Part shown: positions 1-11,145 of the stretch, one piece after another
Position numbering within the stretch: the first letter of the stretch is position 1
Layout: every line of letters begins with the position of its first letter
Source: Salvator merianae
Lineage: Eukaryota; Chordata; Lepidosauria; Squamata; Teiidae
Assembly: GCA_003586115.2 (NCBI GenBank)
Contig: QVOM02000126.1
Coordinates: 4,761,667-4,825,666 of the forward strand
Length of the DNA stretch: 64,000 nucleotides
Reading direction: 5' to 3'
Notes under the pieces: generated by a model
The model's input: only the letters and a program-made list of their open reading frames with translations
Told to the model about the DNA's origin: nothing
Databases searched by the model: none
Translations under genes and position numbers: made by a program

Positions 1-254
1 CAGGACCTCTTATGAATAAATAACTGGTTAGAGATCAAAAAGCAGAGGGCAGGAGTAAATTAATGTTTCTACATGCGAAGTTGTAAGTGGAGTGGTTTGT
101 ATTAGGCTCACTTCTTAACTTTTGTAGTAATAATCTAGAGTCTGGTGAGCAATCAGATGGCCATGTTTACAGTTGTGCAGTGAGAGAAAAAAAGGAATGG
201 TGAAGTAGTCTGTGCATACTGGGGAAAGGGGTATCAGAATGATAAATGCTGTTC

Positions 255-738
255 ATTGTGGACAAATGTAAAGTGATCCACATTGCAGCTGAAAATCGTG
301 TGCATACAGACTAATTAGATCTAGCTGGTTGTGTTTGGCACAGTGGTGGATAGTTCAGTGCACTCAGTGTGTGCTGGCAGCAAAAAAAGAAAAAAAAAGA
401 AAAAAAAAAGGACAGAAGCATGTTAGTGGTATTGAAAATAAAAAGTGCCAGTATCACAGTGTCCTTGTGTAAAGCAAAGCCTTATAGTTTTGGTTGCCCT
501 GTCTCAAAACAACATATAACTGAATTGGAAAAGGTTTAGAGGACAGCAGCTAAAGTGGTAAAGGAATTGGAAGGATCCTCTTACAAGGAAGTGTTGAAAG
601 TAGGCAAATGAGATGAGACATGATAGACATGTGGACAGACTGGATAAGAAAAAATATTTGTCCCTTTCCCAGAACACCAGAAGTAGGTGTCATCCAATGA
701 AACTAAATTTTAAATAAGTCAGGACAGACAGACAGGAC
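255..738 (+). mobile_element. CR1 LINE remnant, left part (split by an L2)
   Basis: Recognisable CR1 reverse-transcriptase 3' coding sequence, e.g. gacaaatgtaaagtgatcca, gcagcaaaaaa, ttttggttgccctgtctc and gaattggaaaaggtttagag. It contains an A-rich expansion at about 385-411 and many stops. The element breaks near 738 and resumes at about 1513. Confidence 0.75.
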
Positions 739-1512
739 AGGTGCAGAATTTGGGTGTACTCTTGGACTCTACGCTTCCACTTGAAACTCAGGTGGAGGCA
801 GTGGCCAAGAATGCATACCTCCAGCTACGGCTGGCTCACTAACTACGACCCCTTCTGGACAGAGACGATCTGGCCACAGTAATCCATGTTTTGGCAACTT
901 CCAGATTGGATTACTGTAACATGCTTTACGTGGGGCTGCCCTTGAAGATGGTTCGGAAGCTGCAACTGGTGCAGAATGCAGCACCAAGACTGCTGACTGG
1001 AACAGCTGTCCAGATGCATATCATGCTGGTCTTAAAAGACCTGCACTGGCTGCCAATTCGCTACTGAGCCCAATTCAGGGTGTTAACCGTAATCTATTAA
1101 GCTCTAAATGGCTTGGGCCCCAAATACCTAAGGGAGCATCTTCTCCCATATCAGCCTGCCCGTGCCTTAAGATCTGCAGATGAGGCCCCTCCTGGTTGCA
1201 CCACCACCTTCAATAGCTAAAGGGGTGGGCACCCGGGATAGGGCCTTTTTGGTGGTGGCCCCCAGACTGTGGAACACGCTTCCCCCTGAGGTGCGTCAAG
1301 CTTCTTCACTTTACATTTTTAGGAGAGCAATAAAGATGCACCTATTTACCCTTGCCTTTTGCTAAAGGTACAGCTTTCCCTCCCTACTTTCAGGCTACTG
1401 TTTTATTGCATGCCTTTTATGTGTTTTGTTGTTGTTGTTGTTGTTTTAATTGTTGTAACCCGCCTTGAGATCTTCGGGTATAGGGCGGGATAAAAAATGC
1501 AAATTTGAAAAA
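739..1512 (+). mobile_element. L2 LINE 3' end inserted in the CR1
   Basis: Conceptual translation gives L2 RT C-terminal motifs: NLGVLLDS, QVEAVAKNAYLQL, SRLDYCNMLYVGLP, LQLVQNAAPRLLTG and LKDLHWLPIRY, then RLWNTLPPEVRQASSL. It ends with the L2-type 3' tail (gttgtaacccgccttgagatc, gggcgggataaaaa). Several stops make it inactive. It lies inside CR1 sequence, so it is the younger insertion. Confidence 0.85.
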
Positions 1513-1680
1513 ATAAGTTTTTCTTTCAGAGAGCACATAGTTAGACTTTGGATTTCACTACCAAAGATTTGGTGTAGGCCATCAGTTTGGAAGATTTCAG
1601 AAGAGTTCATGTTAGATAGGGCTGTCAGTGACTGCTAATGCTGATGGCTTTGTGACATCCTCTGACCTATGTGTGCACCT
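1513..1680 (+). mobile_element. CR1 LINE remnant, right part
   Basis: Continues the CR1 copy from about 738: ctttcagagagcacatagtt, gactttggatttcactacc, aagatttggtgtaggcc and gggctgtcagtgactgctaa match the usual CR1 3' coding order after the segment on the left. Confidence 0.7.
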
Positions 1681-1798
1681 GCCTGCCTGCCTTCCTTCCA
1701 CTATCTATCTATCTGTCTGTCTGTCTATCTATCTATCTGTCTGTCTGTCTACCTACCTACCTACCTATCCATCCATCCATCCATCCATCCATCCACCC
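1681..1798. repeat. Compound tetranucleotide microsatellite
   Basis: Runs of CTGC, CTTC, CTAT, CTGT, CTAC and CATC units follow one another without interruption. The two overlapping small ORFs here (SIYLSVCLS... frames) are translations of the repeat, not genes. Confidence 0.95.
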
Positions 1799-1860
1799 TA
1801 TACCCGAAGGTCCCAGGGCGCGGGTCACAATGTTAAAAACCATTATGAAATGAACATATT
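1790..1860 (-). mobile_element. L2-type 3' tail fragment
   Basis: ccctatacccgaaggtccc followed by agggcgcgggtcacaatgtt is the reverse complement of the gttgtaacccgcc...gggcgggata tail seen at 1455-1495. It adjoins the microsatellite, which probably grew from its A/T-rich 3' end. Confidence 0.65.
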
Positions 1861-1870
1861 GAAACAATAA

Positions 1871-2701
1871 CAATGTCTGGAAATGGCATCTCCTGGGAAA
1901 CTGTGAACTGGGCAGTGTTTGTACTACACATAAACCAACCTAGGTGATCTCAGAGGTGCATATGTTGCAGCTAGATCACCCTCACATCCAAGGGACTGTT
2001 TGTCCTTCAGCTTTGCTTGTGAGCTTCCATATGGAATTTATTGCCAGTAGGAGAAGAGGCTGCTGGACTAGTTGGATCTCCAGGAGGATACAACAGTGTA
2101 TATTCCAAGTTCTTATGTCCATTGAATGTCTTGTACTTTTCTACAAATATTGTTGTCGGCAGAGTTGTTTATCAGCTAAAACTGGTATAAATGCTGTCAG
2201 AATAATTGGTTTTATAAAAGGTTTTGCATGAGAAATCTGGTGTGATAGCAAAGTACATTAGAAATATAAATATCTAGCCGAATAAATTTGTGTGTGTTTT
2301 TTAAAACCTTGTCTTTTTAGCTGATTTTCAAAACACTGAAATACTCTGCAGAGACTCATTACATACAGCCATGGATTTTGACACAGGGAAGATGCTTAAG
2401 CGGGCACTAATGACCTTTGTACACAATTGTGCTTGTTCCTAGTCTTCTGTTGTTGTCCTGATGACATTTATTACAGATACCGAAGAAAGGGGAAGTAAAA
2501 TTGACGCATAAAGGAAGTAATTTGAGTGGCATTTTAAATGCTTCCATAAAATTCCCTACCCTGCATGATTATTTACTGTTCTGCTGGGAACTAGCAGTTC
2601 TAGTCCCTTTGTAGCAGTCCAGTGCATTTCTGTGCTGGTGCGGAGAAAGATTTTCCATCTTTTGCCAACCTCTTGGTTTCTGTGCTGAGCACAAAAGGGT
2701 T
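1871..2701. other. Intron, no recognised feature
   Basis: About 830 bp of A/T-rich sequence. The ORF at 1944-2231 resembles no family I know and lacks support. Confidence 0.5.
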
Positions 2702-2705
2702 CCAT

Positions 2706-3563
2706 TAAGAACATAAGAGAAGACCTGCTGGGCCAGGGTACAGTCTGTCCAGTTAAGCATCCTGTCTCTCACAGTAGCTCACCATTTGCTTCTGGCATTC
2801 TCAAACAGAAGACAAGGGCAAAGCCTTCATCTGTTCTCTGTTCCCTACAAATGGTATTTAGAAGCATCCTGCCTGTCTCTCCAACCTGAAGGTGCTACCT
2901 AGGCATCCATTCTAGTGACCACCGGTACATCTGATCTTCATGAATTTATCCAAGTCGTCCTTAAAGCCGCCCAAGCTAGTAACTGTGACTGCCCTTTCTG
3001 GTAGTAAATTCCATAGATGAATGATCCACCAGGTGAAAAAGACTTACTCTTGTAAATCCTGACTTGCCTACCTATTAATTTCATAGAGTGATCCCAGGTT
3101 TTAATGCTGTATGATAGAGAACATAATTTTTCTCAGTGCATTTTTCTAAGCCATGCATGATTTTATAAACTTCAGTCAGGTCCCCTCTTAAGTAGCATCT
3201 TTCAAGGTTGAATAGTACTAAACATTGCAGCTTGATGTCAGATCATTCTTGTTGCCTTTTTCTGTACTTTTTCCAGTTCCACAATATCCTTCCTGAGGTA
3301 TGGTGACCAGAATTGTACACAGTATTTCACATATGACCTCACCATAGATTTGTAAAGTGGGACAATGATGCTTGCAGATTCCTAATTATCCCTAGCATTG
3401 AATTCATGTTTTTCACTGCTGCGGTGCACTGGGTTGACACCTTCATTTTGCTGTCCACCAGAACCCCAAGTTCCCTTTTCTGGTCCATTACAAAAAGCTC
3501 AGACCCCATTCATTTATAGGTGTAATTTGAGTTGTTTTCCCCACTGTGCATCACTTGCACTTA
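2706..3563 (-). mobile_element. CR1 LINE, 3' portion (split by L1)
   Basis: Reverse-strand CR1: aagaacataagagaagacc at the 3' end, then gtcaggtcccctcttaagta, cagttccacaatatccttcc, ggtgaccagaattgtacac, accccaagttccctt and gtgcatcacttgcactta in the normal CR1 order. Continues after the L1 insert at 4449. Confidence 0.82.
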
Positions 3564-4448
3564 TGAACATTTTAACATTTTTTATTAAAAAAAAATAATA
3601 ATTAGAGCAATAAGCATGTCAAACAGCATGCAAACTGTTTCCTCAGCCATGCTTCTTAAAGATATGTGTAAGTGTGAGTGATTGTTAAGTCAACTAAGGG
3701 AAGGAAGGGTGTGCAGGATGTTGTGTCAGTGTTGTTTGCCCTGAGGATAAAGCAGGAAGGTTGAAAATTTTGTTTATTTGATCCTGGTTAGTAGACAAGG
3801 GAGGGGATTGTAACTCTGTAAGAAAGGGGCACCAAGTGGCTATTACCTTGCATTCCAGCTATCTGATAGGCAATGAGTTCATTGATTCCATAGTTCCAAA
3901 GTTTCAGGAGCCATTTTTCTCTGGTGAAATTCTCCCAGGTTTTCCAGTGCTGAGCGATAGTGTATTTTGCTGCAGTGAGCATGAGTTTAATTAAATTCTT
4001 ATGTGGAAAGTTGGCGTTATCTCCTTGGAAAATAAGAAGAAAAGCTAGAGTCGGTGTGATTTGAGGGGGGTTTCTTGATAAAACTAAAAATTTCTGATTT
4101 AACAACGTGCCAGAAGGCAGAAACCTGGGGACAAGTTTATTACATATGGAAGAAATTTCCACATTCACCACAGCCATGCCAGTAGGTGGGAGGAAATGTA
4201 GCATTTTGAATAGTAGCACAGAGGTGCGGTTCCGATGTTGGATGACTTTCAGAGATGGTTCTTTGATGGCTTCCGATGAATGCCCATTTGATGCGCATAA
4301 AATTGCTTGATTCATACTTCACTTGTGATTGTGAGCTGTAAATCAGTTCCCCAGGCCATTTGGGTCTCTAAAAGAAGTCTTTGTATAGTATTTAGACTAC
4401 CCCTTTTCTGTTGTCCAACATTTTGGAAACAATTAGTTCAAATGGAAT
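3564..4448 (-). mobile_element. L1 LINE 3' fragment inserted in CR1, with 11-bp target duplication
   Basis: Minus-strand ORF2 C-terminal region: a frame at 3788-4315 includes NLIKLMLTAAKYTIAQHWK and WLLKLWNYGINELIAYQI, typical of the L1 ORF2 C-terminus. A second frame has the Cys-rich PPTYWHGCGECGNFFHM, so a frameshift lies between them. The 11-bp repeat ACTTGCACTTA flanks the insert (3553-3563 and 4449-4459), and CR1 homology continues across when the insert is removed. A T-rich stretch lies at the low-coordinate end, as expected for the 3' end of a minus-strand copy. Inactive and 5'-truncated. Confidence 0.85.
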
Positions 4449-4690
4449 ACTTGCACTTACTGACGTTGAAACTAATTTGCCACTTTGTTGCCCACTCCCC
4501 CATTGTCAAGAGGTCTCTTGGAGCTCTTCATAATCTTTCTGTTTTCACTACCTTGAATAATTTGGTTTAATCAGCAGACTTTGCTATCTCACTGCTTGCC
4601 CCTATTTCTAGATAGTTTATGAATAAATTAAAAATCATAAGTCCCAGTACTGAACATTTGTGAACCCCTCTTTAAGGTTGGAGATTTGCC
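4449..4690 (-). mobile_element. CR1 LINE, continuation after L1 insert
   Basis: gaaactaatttgccactttg, ttgcccactcccccattgtc, cttggagctcttcataat and ccttgaataatttggtttaa match the CR1 reverse strand directly following the segment that ends at 3563. Homology fades beyond about 4690. Confidence 0.75.
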
Positions 4691-6018
4691 CAGTCCGTTT
4701 ACAAGCTATAAGCAAAAATAAGCTAGAGGTAAAGACTTCCTCTAAGTCAGTCTTGGCTCTTGGTGGCTACATATAGACCCATTGTGTAATTTTCTTGGAA
4801 GTGTTGTAGAATTGGCTCACCACTGCTGACTTGCACTGAATTACAATGAACCTTTGACCTTCTCAGCATACCCTGATTCCTTTCCCCATTGCTGAATTAA
4901 ATATTAGTTAAATAATAACAACACACTCTCTATTTAAATAAATGAAATATTCTGTTTAATTATCACTTTGTGGTTCTGTACAATAATACTGTATTTCATG
5001 CCATAAAAGTTGCCCTGATATATAAGATACACCTATAATTTAGAAAGGAATATTTAGGAAAAATAAATTTTAAGCAGAACTTATAATCATAGTAAATGTG
5101 AGTTTGTAGTTGGCTGCATCCCCTCTTGCTGACCATAATTCACCTGTGAAGGTGTTGATGCAAATGCCGCAGTGCCTCTAAGGTTTGACCCCATCAGTGT
5201 TATAAAGGCAGCCAATGCCTCCTTGATCAGAAGATGGAACAGACAGTAGCTGATACAAATGAGAGAGGGAAACAGTAGCATGTGCTCGATCTGACCCCAG
5301 GCTGAAAGCTTTGTCACTCAGTGCCATGCAAAGCGTCTCTGAGTTGCAACATCATCAGGCAGCTTTTGCTGTTTTCTTTGCAAACTTTGTAGTTGCCTTC
5401 GTAACAATACTGCAAGGTTTTGACTCTGTTGAGACTTCCACTGAGATTTGTTGCTGTTGAACCCATCGGCTGCCTGCTCCATTATAATCAGGGCTGTCAA
5501 TATGCCTCACTAGTATTTTGCTGATATTAGTGACTAAATTAAGCTTCCTCACCAGCTATTTGAGGGTAGGGGAGGCTTGAGTCAGCTTATTATCCTTTTT
5601 TGTTTGTTTTTTGTTTATTAAATGAACAGAATCAGTGCTGCTTGCTAACTGTGGCTGTAAATTGCTGTCAGACAGAATCACCCCCTTTTGCATTGCTTGC
5701 TCACTGAAAGAGGATTTCATGGTTAAGAAGTATCAACATCAGCCTTAAAATGTATTCGTGAGTGAAGGCTGGAAGGCATTGTAAAAAGGCAAAACTGAAA
5801 TCTCAGCCCTCCTTTAGCGTCCAGTTGCCGGCAGTTAAAGAGCTAAAAAGAAAGCACACAGCAGTCTTCCTTGTAACATGACACCAGCAGGAGCTGCTCA
5901 CCCTTGCAGAGGGCAAGGAAAACAACAACCTGAAACAGAGACAGAAAAACAGTAAAGGATGAAACAAGGTAAAAAAAAAATTCTCTGTGTTCTTGCCAAA
6001 TACACTCAAAAATAACAT
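4691..6018. other. Intron, no recognised feature
   Basis: A/T-rich sequence with short ORFs on both strands (5087-5317, 5318-5500, 5803-6018) that show no known domain. Possibly decayed repeat. Confidence 0.45.
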
Positions 6019-6021
6019 TTT

Positions 6022-7130
6022 ATTAATTTTATTTATTTGTATTTTTATTCCACCCTATGCCCAAATATTTCAGGTTGGGTTACAACAGTAAATTCAAAAT
6101 AAAAAGAACCCACTAAAAACAATAACAGTTCCTCAAAGTGGAAAGAGGAAGCTATTTCCTCAAGCAAAGGCCAGCGTGAATAAATGCATCTTTACTAGTC
6201 TTTTAACATATATAGTGAAGTTGCCTGGTGTACTTCAGGAGGAAATTGTTCCATAATCTGGGGGCTATCACTGAGAGGGCCCTATCCTGAGTACCCACTC
6301 TTTTAGCTACTGAAGGTGGTGGTACAACCAGAAGGGCCTCACCTGCACATCTTACAGCATGGTCAGGTTGATATTAGAGAAGGTGTTCCTTTAGATATTT
6401 GTAGCCCAAGCCATTTAGAGCCTTATAGGTCAAAGTTCATATCTTGAATTGAGTTTGGTAGTGAATTGGTAGTGCAGTTCTTAAGACTGGCATAATGTGT
6501 GTCTGTGCCAGTTAGCAATCTTGCTGTTGCATTCTACACCAACTGCACCTTCTGAAACTTCTTCAGTGGCAGCCCCCATGTAGAGCACATCACAATAGTC
6601 CAGCCTGGAAGTTACTGGAGCATAGACTACTGTGTCTCTGTGCAGAAAGGGCTGGAGCTGGAAATAGCCATTCTTGGCCACAGCTTCCACCTGAACTTCA
6701 AGTGTCATTGCAGAGTCCAAGAGCACCTCCACATTTTGCAACTTTTCTTTTCAGGGCAATACAGCCCCATCAAGCACAAGTTGCCTTCCTATTTCACAGA
6801 CCTGAGACCTAATGACATATAGCATTTCCATTTTGTCTGGATTCAACTTAATTTTACTGACTGCCATTCAGCCCATTACTGCATCCAAGCACCTGTCAAA
6901 CACTTCAGCTACCTCTTCTGATTCAGATGGCAGAGAGAGAGATTGATGACCCCTCACTCTAAATCTCCTGATGACCTTTCCCAGCAGCTTCATATAGATA
7001 TTAAAGACCATGGGAGAGAAGCTTGACCCCTGAGTTCCCAGGATGTAAAAAGGACTTATTTCTCTGCCACCACTGCATCCTCAAGTAGACATCCAGCAGA
7101 TCTTTTCCAAGTGGTGTAGCCTTATAAGAA
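6022..7130 (-). mobile_element. L2 LINE 3' half
   Basis: The 3' tail lies at about 6030-6090 (ccaccctatgcccaaatatt, caggttgggttacaac). The coding part on the minus strand gives QNVEVLLDSAMTLEVQVEAV, AVAKNGYFQLQP and SRLDYCDVLYMGAATEEVSE. Upstream, cagcagcttcatatagatat is the reverse complement of the codons for IYMKLL in the L2 RT. Interrupted by stops; inactive. Confidence 0.85.
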
Positions 7131-7149
7131 CAAGCCCAAGAGAGCAGGG

Positions 7150-7612
7150 GCAGTGGCCATGTAACATTTGCAAGGTACTGAGGGCAAAGTCACTCAGATT
7201 TTTAGGGAATTGGGTGTCACATCTGAGAACAATCCAAGGAAAGTATTCAGAGACTCATCTCACCCAGTTATTTTGGATCAGTTGCAATTACTGCAGCCTA
7301 ATGATGTGGACAAGCTGCTTGCTGGGATACAACCAACCACATGCCCCTTTGGATCCTTGCCCTTCTTGGCTGATAAAAGCTAGCCAGGAGGATATGACCA
7401 GGTGGGTCCAGGAAGTGGGATGAGAGATGCAATGGTCCCAATGGCTCTTAAAGAGGCAGTGGTATGTTCCCCTTTTCAAGAGGTCCTCCCTGGATCCATA
7501 AGATATAAACAGCTATCACCCAGTGACAAACATACCCATTTTGGGGAAGGTATTGGAGGGGGTTGTGACTGTTCAGCTCCAGGCATGTTTTAAAGAAGCT
7601 GGTTATCTACAT
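7150..7612 (+). mobile_element. L2 LINE, RT N-terminal region
   Basis: Frames spell DVDKLLAGIQPTTCPFGS, CPSWLIKASQEDMTRWVQEV and VPMALKEAVVCSPFQEVLPG, the L2 region upstream of the RT palm. It runs opposite to the neighbouring L2 at 6022-7130, so these are two separate copies back to back. Confidence 0.8.
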
Positions 7613-7639
7613 ACATATGATATTTTGTAGATGAAGAGC

Positions 7640-9835
7640 TATTATTATTATATGAGAATCATCATCTTTGCTCTGCAATCCTCCTTAGCATATATAATTA
7701 TTTTCCTGTCATTTATTAATAACTGTGCTCGTCTTTTTTTATTAAAAAGTGATATTGAGTGATGTAACTGAGGAGTATGTTTAGGTCTGAGATATTTTTT
7801 TAAAAAACTCTCTAATCGCTCAGTTAATTCTTTTACGGTTTGGCTTGGCTCAGCTGTAAATAATGACAAATAATCAGCATAAAGTTTATTTAAAAGTTTA
7901 GTATTTCCTATGTCATATCCTTTAATTTGAGGATTTTGTTCTAGTTTCTTGGTAAATGGTTCCAGGGCAAAAGTAAAGGGAATGGGGGAAAGGGGGCATC
8001 CTTCTCTGGTATCTTTGTCCAGTGTCAGTTTGTCTGAAGTCTCACCACATCAAAGATATTGGTTAATATTTATACAAATCTGTCTTAGAAATTTCTGTAA
8101 AGTTGCTGTTAAATACTTATGGTTGACTGAATCAAAGGCCTTAAAAATGTCTAGGTCTATCACTACCAAAAGGGTTTTTATATGATGACTATGTATCATA
8201 ATCTGGAGTGCTACCCCAATTGAGTCCAAAATCTGCCTGCTGGGAATTAATCAATATTGGTTTATTGTGATGAGTGAGTGTATAGCTGAGTGAATCCTGT
8301 CTGCTAAAATACCTGTGAATATTTTGTGATCTTGATTTAATAAATTGGTTGAATAGAATTAGAGTGGTTAGGTGACCTACCTTTTTGTGGCAGCATTACG
8401 ATTAATGTGCCCCTCCATGTGTCTGGGAATGTTTCTGTGTTAATGGTGCTAAATACTGAAGTTAGATGTGGTGTTAACATGGGACTGAATTGTTTCTAGA
8501 AAGGCCATGTGAATCCATCAGATCCCGGAGAGTTGCCCTTCTTTTAAGTTGGAGATTTTGTGTTTGACTTCATCTTCTTTAATGGGAGAAAGAAAATAAC
8601 GTTTTTGTTCCTCTCTTAGTGTTGGAAGTGTTGCTGACTGGAAATAGGAGTGCAGTGCTTCCTTTTGTTGTTGTTTGTTATATAGTTTAGAATAATGTTG
8701 ATTACATGAGAATTTTTTTTTATGTATGTTTCTAGTTTGTATTGATCATTTCTAAGACGGAATACAAAGGAACTCAACTGTGACACTAATAATTTTAAGA
8801 ACTTGTTTCCTTGTTCATAGTATTTTTGTTTCAAATATAACAGTGATTTGGCCATCTGGTTTGTTGCTAGGAATTTAGTTCTGCTTGTTTAGCAAGCAGT
8901 TGTCTATAGATTCTTTTTTATCCAGTTCTTTTGTGATGTGTTTCCAGTGTTCTGATGTTTTCTAATGTCTGTTTAAGAAAGTTTGCTCTTTTGTTATGCC
9001 AGCTTTCTTGTTCTATACACGCACACCCTAAGAACTTTCATAGCTTCCCAGCAAGTGACAAGTCCTATTTCTGGGAGAGGACTTTCTTTGAAGAAGTATT
9101 CCAATTCCTGTTCTTTTTTTTAAATAGATGACTTGTTTTGTTAGTAGTGTTGATTGAATTTCCAAAGCTTATATATATGTTTCTTATCTGCTGTTGTTAA
9201 ATTGGTGTATATTGGGTATGGTCTGTGATAACCGAAAGTACTTATGTCAGAACTTGTTAGAACATGAACTTATGATTATTTAATGCAGGCATGAATACAT
9301 CTGGTATCTGTGTGAAAAATATGTATCAGCTAGGCCAAGTCTAATAAATGCTTCATATATGAATTTTTCCTATTTTTGTCCTGTTTGGACAAAGTGCTTC
9401 TTTGTCAAGTTCTTTGCTGGCAACTATGTTAAAATCATCTGCAGTAAGTAAGCAGCCTTGAGCAAATGCCATAAGCTTTCTTAAAATACTGTGTATGTAG
9501 TTCAGTTGTCCTTTGTTTATCACATATATATTAGCTGTAGTTTATATATGATTTACAGTATTTTTCCTTATAAAAACAAAATGGTCCTTTGGGTCCTTTT
9601 TTTTTAGAATCAATCAGTTGAAAAGGAAAATGTGGCAAAATAATTATGGAAACACCTCTGGCTTTAGAGGTGCCACATGCAGAAAGTCTGGATGTCTGAG
9701 CAACCTGGTGGATTTCTTTGTTTATATGTCTCTTGAGGAAAGGTTATGTGGGTGCTTTTCTGTACGGAATCTTTTTTCTAGTTATTTTCTTTTGAGAGCA
9801 TGATTAAGCCCTTTGACATTTAATGAAATAATTTT
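7640..9835 (-). pseudogene. Degenerate L1 LINE ORF2 (endonuclease and RT), 3'-truncated
   Basis: Read on the minus strand: the endonuclease start SLNVKGLNHALKRK at 9826-9785; LLTADDFNIVASKELDKE near 9440, where the family has GDFN; NSPGSDGFTW near 8525, the L1 RT SPGPDGF-type motif; TREGCPLSPI at 8010-7981; and LYADYLSLF at 7884-7857, where the YADD catalytic motif has become YADY. Frameshifts and stops separate the pieces. Homology ends near 7640, before the C-terminal domain. Not a host gene and not active. Confidence 0.85.
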
Positions 9836-11145
9836 AAATGTTTTATTTTAAATTTGTCATTGCTCAAATTACTTGTGTCTTGTGTCAGCTCCTGTTAGTC
9901 CCTGCTGTGTTATTTTCCTGCCCTGCTAGTTCATATTCTGCCTTGTTTTATATTTCTCTATGTAACAGATGTTGTAGCCATAATAGTTGGGTATGCTGGG
10001 TAGCAGAAAGACGGAAGAGCGGGCATAGGCATGATTGGGGTAAGACTGCGATGGCGCTTGCCAGTGTTTTATGGTGCATTATTCAAGGATGCCAGATAGC
10101 TCTGCCATGCTGTTATGCTAAGGGATATGAATGGCAGTGAGGTGCTTTGATACAAAAGGAGTGAGAGGGAGTGGGTTTGGACTATATCCGGAGAAGGCTT
10201 TGGGGCAGAATCGCTTTTTCAATTATAAGTTAACCCTGGTAAGTTCTTCTGAATAAAAGACCTAATTTCACCAAAGGATTATTTTATTTCTGCTCTGGAA
10301 CTGGCAGAGTATCATACATTATTTTGTTTTCCCTGCTTTCTCCTCCTTGTTTGATGCGGTAAGATTATCTTCTGTTTGTGCAAGAACGCTGGTTTAACAT
10401 GAACTAATTTATTTTTTCAACCCGACTTTTAACCGTTTTACAAACTGAGGGACATTAACTCTCCTCCCTCAGAATGCTCATTGGACATTTTGCTCTCTTT
10501 CACAGTGGGGATAACTCAGTATTTATTCTGGGTCTTGCACATCGTAATGAGTTTTCATTAACTATGGGTTGTAGTGTCCAAATACAGTTTAATACTATGG
10601 TATTCCTCATTACCAAGTCTAGTTATGTTAATGGTGTATAGAATGTTTTATTTAGGTCCCTTAAAATATTGTCGAGTATCTATTTAGATGTCTAATAGAA
10701 GATACCCTTGTTCTTATATATGTATTTCATTATTGTTTTCCTCCCCCCATATTGTTAACTGTTTTTTGTCCCCTACATTCTTCCTTATTTCCTCCCTTTC
10801 CCTTCTCTCCATTTCCCCATAATAATTCCTCCATATTTCCTTCTTTCCTTATCCTCCTTTCTACTCCTTTGCCCCTTTTCTTCTCTCCCCCTTTTGTTTT
10901 TGTTGTTTTTCTCTTTCGTTATTTGATGATAATATCAAATTGCCTTTTCAACTTCAATCCTTTCTTCCTATCTTCTCTTAATATACTTCTCTCTTTTCCT
11001 TCCCCCTCCGTTTTTCACCACCCTACCCTTTACCCCCTTCTATCGCAATTTGAACAAAACATGTCTTCTTCCTTTTTTTTTTCTTTTACTAATAAAATAC
11101 TGTTTTTCAATTTATATTTTGTAATAGTAGCTTCAATAGCCTAGG
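9836..11145 (-). mobile_element. L1 inter-ORF region with polypurine/polypyrimidine tract
   Basis: Between the ORF1- and ORF2-like parts of the degenerate L1. The + strand at 10740-11080 is strongly C/T-rich (so A/G-rich in the element's sense strand). The 130-codon frame at 10752-11144 is a by-product of that composition. Confidence 0.55.

Noticed and set aside
712..1518. AAATAAGT on both sides of the L2 as a target duplication
   Set aside because: CR1 homology continues past the left copy to about 738, so the left repeat is not at the insertion boundary; chance match.
1628..1870. ORFs with Tyr-Leu-Ser-Val and Pro-Ser-Ile-His repeats
   Set aside because: Translations of the tetranucleotide microsatellite.
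3788..4315. 175-codon minus ORF as a host gene
   Set aside because: Its sequence is the L1 ORF2 C-terminal domain (KLMLTAAKYTIAQHWK) and it lies inside a flanked insertion.
10752..11144. 130-codon + strand ORF rich in Ser, Phe, Leu and Pro
   Set aside because: It arises from a C/T-rich tract in the inter-ORF part of a minus-strand L1; composition explains the hydrophobic translation.
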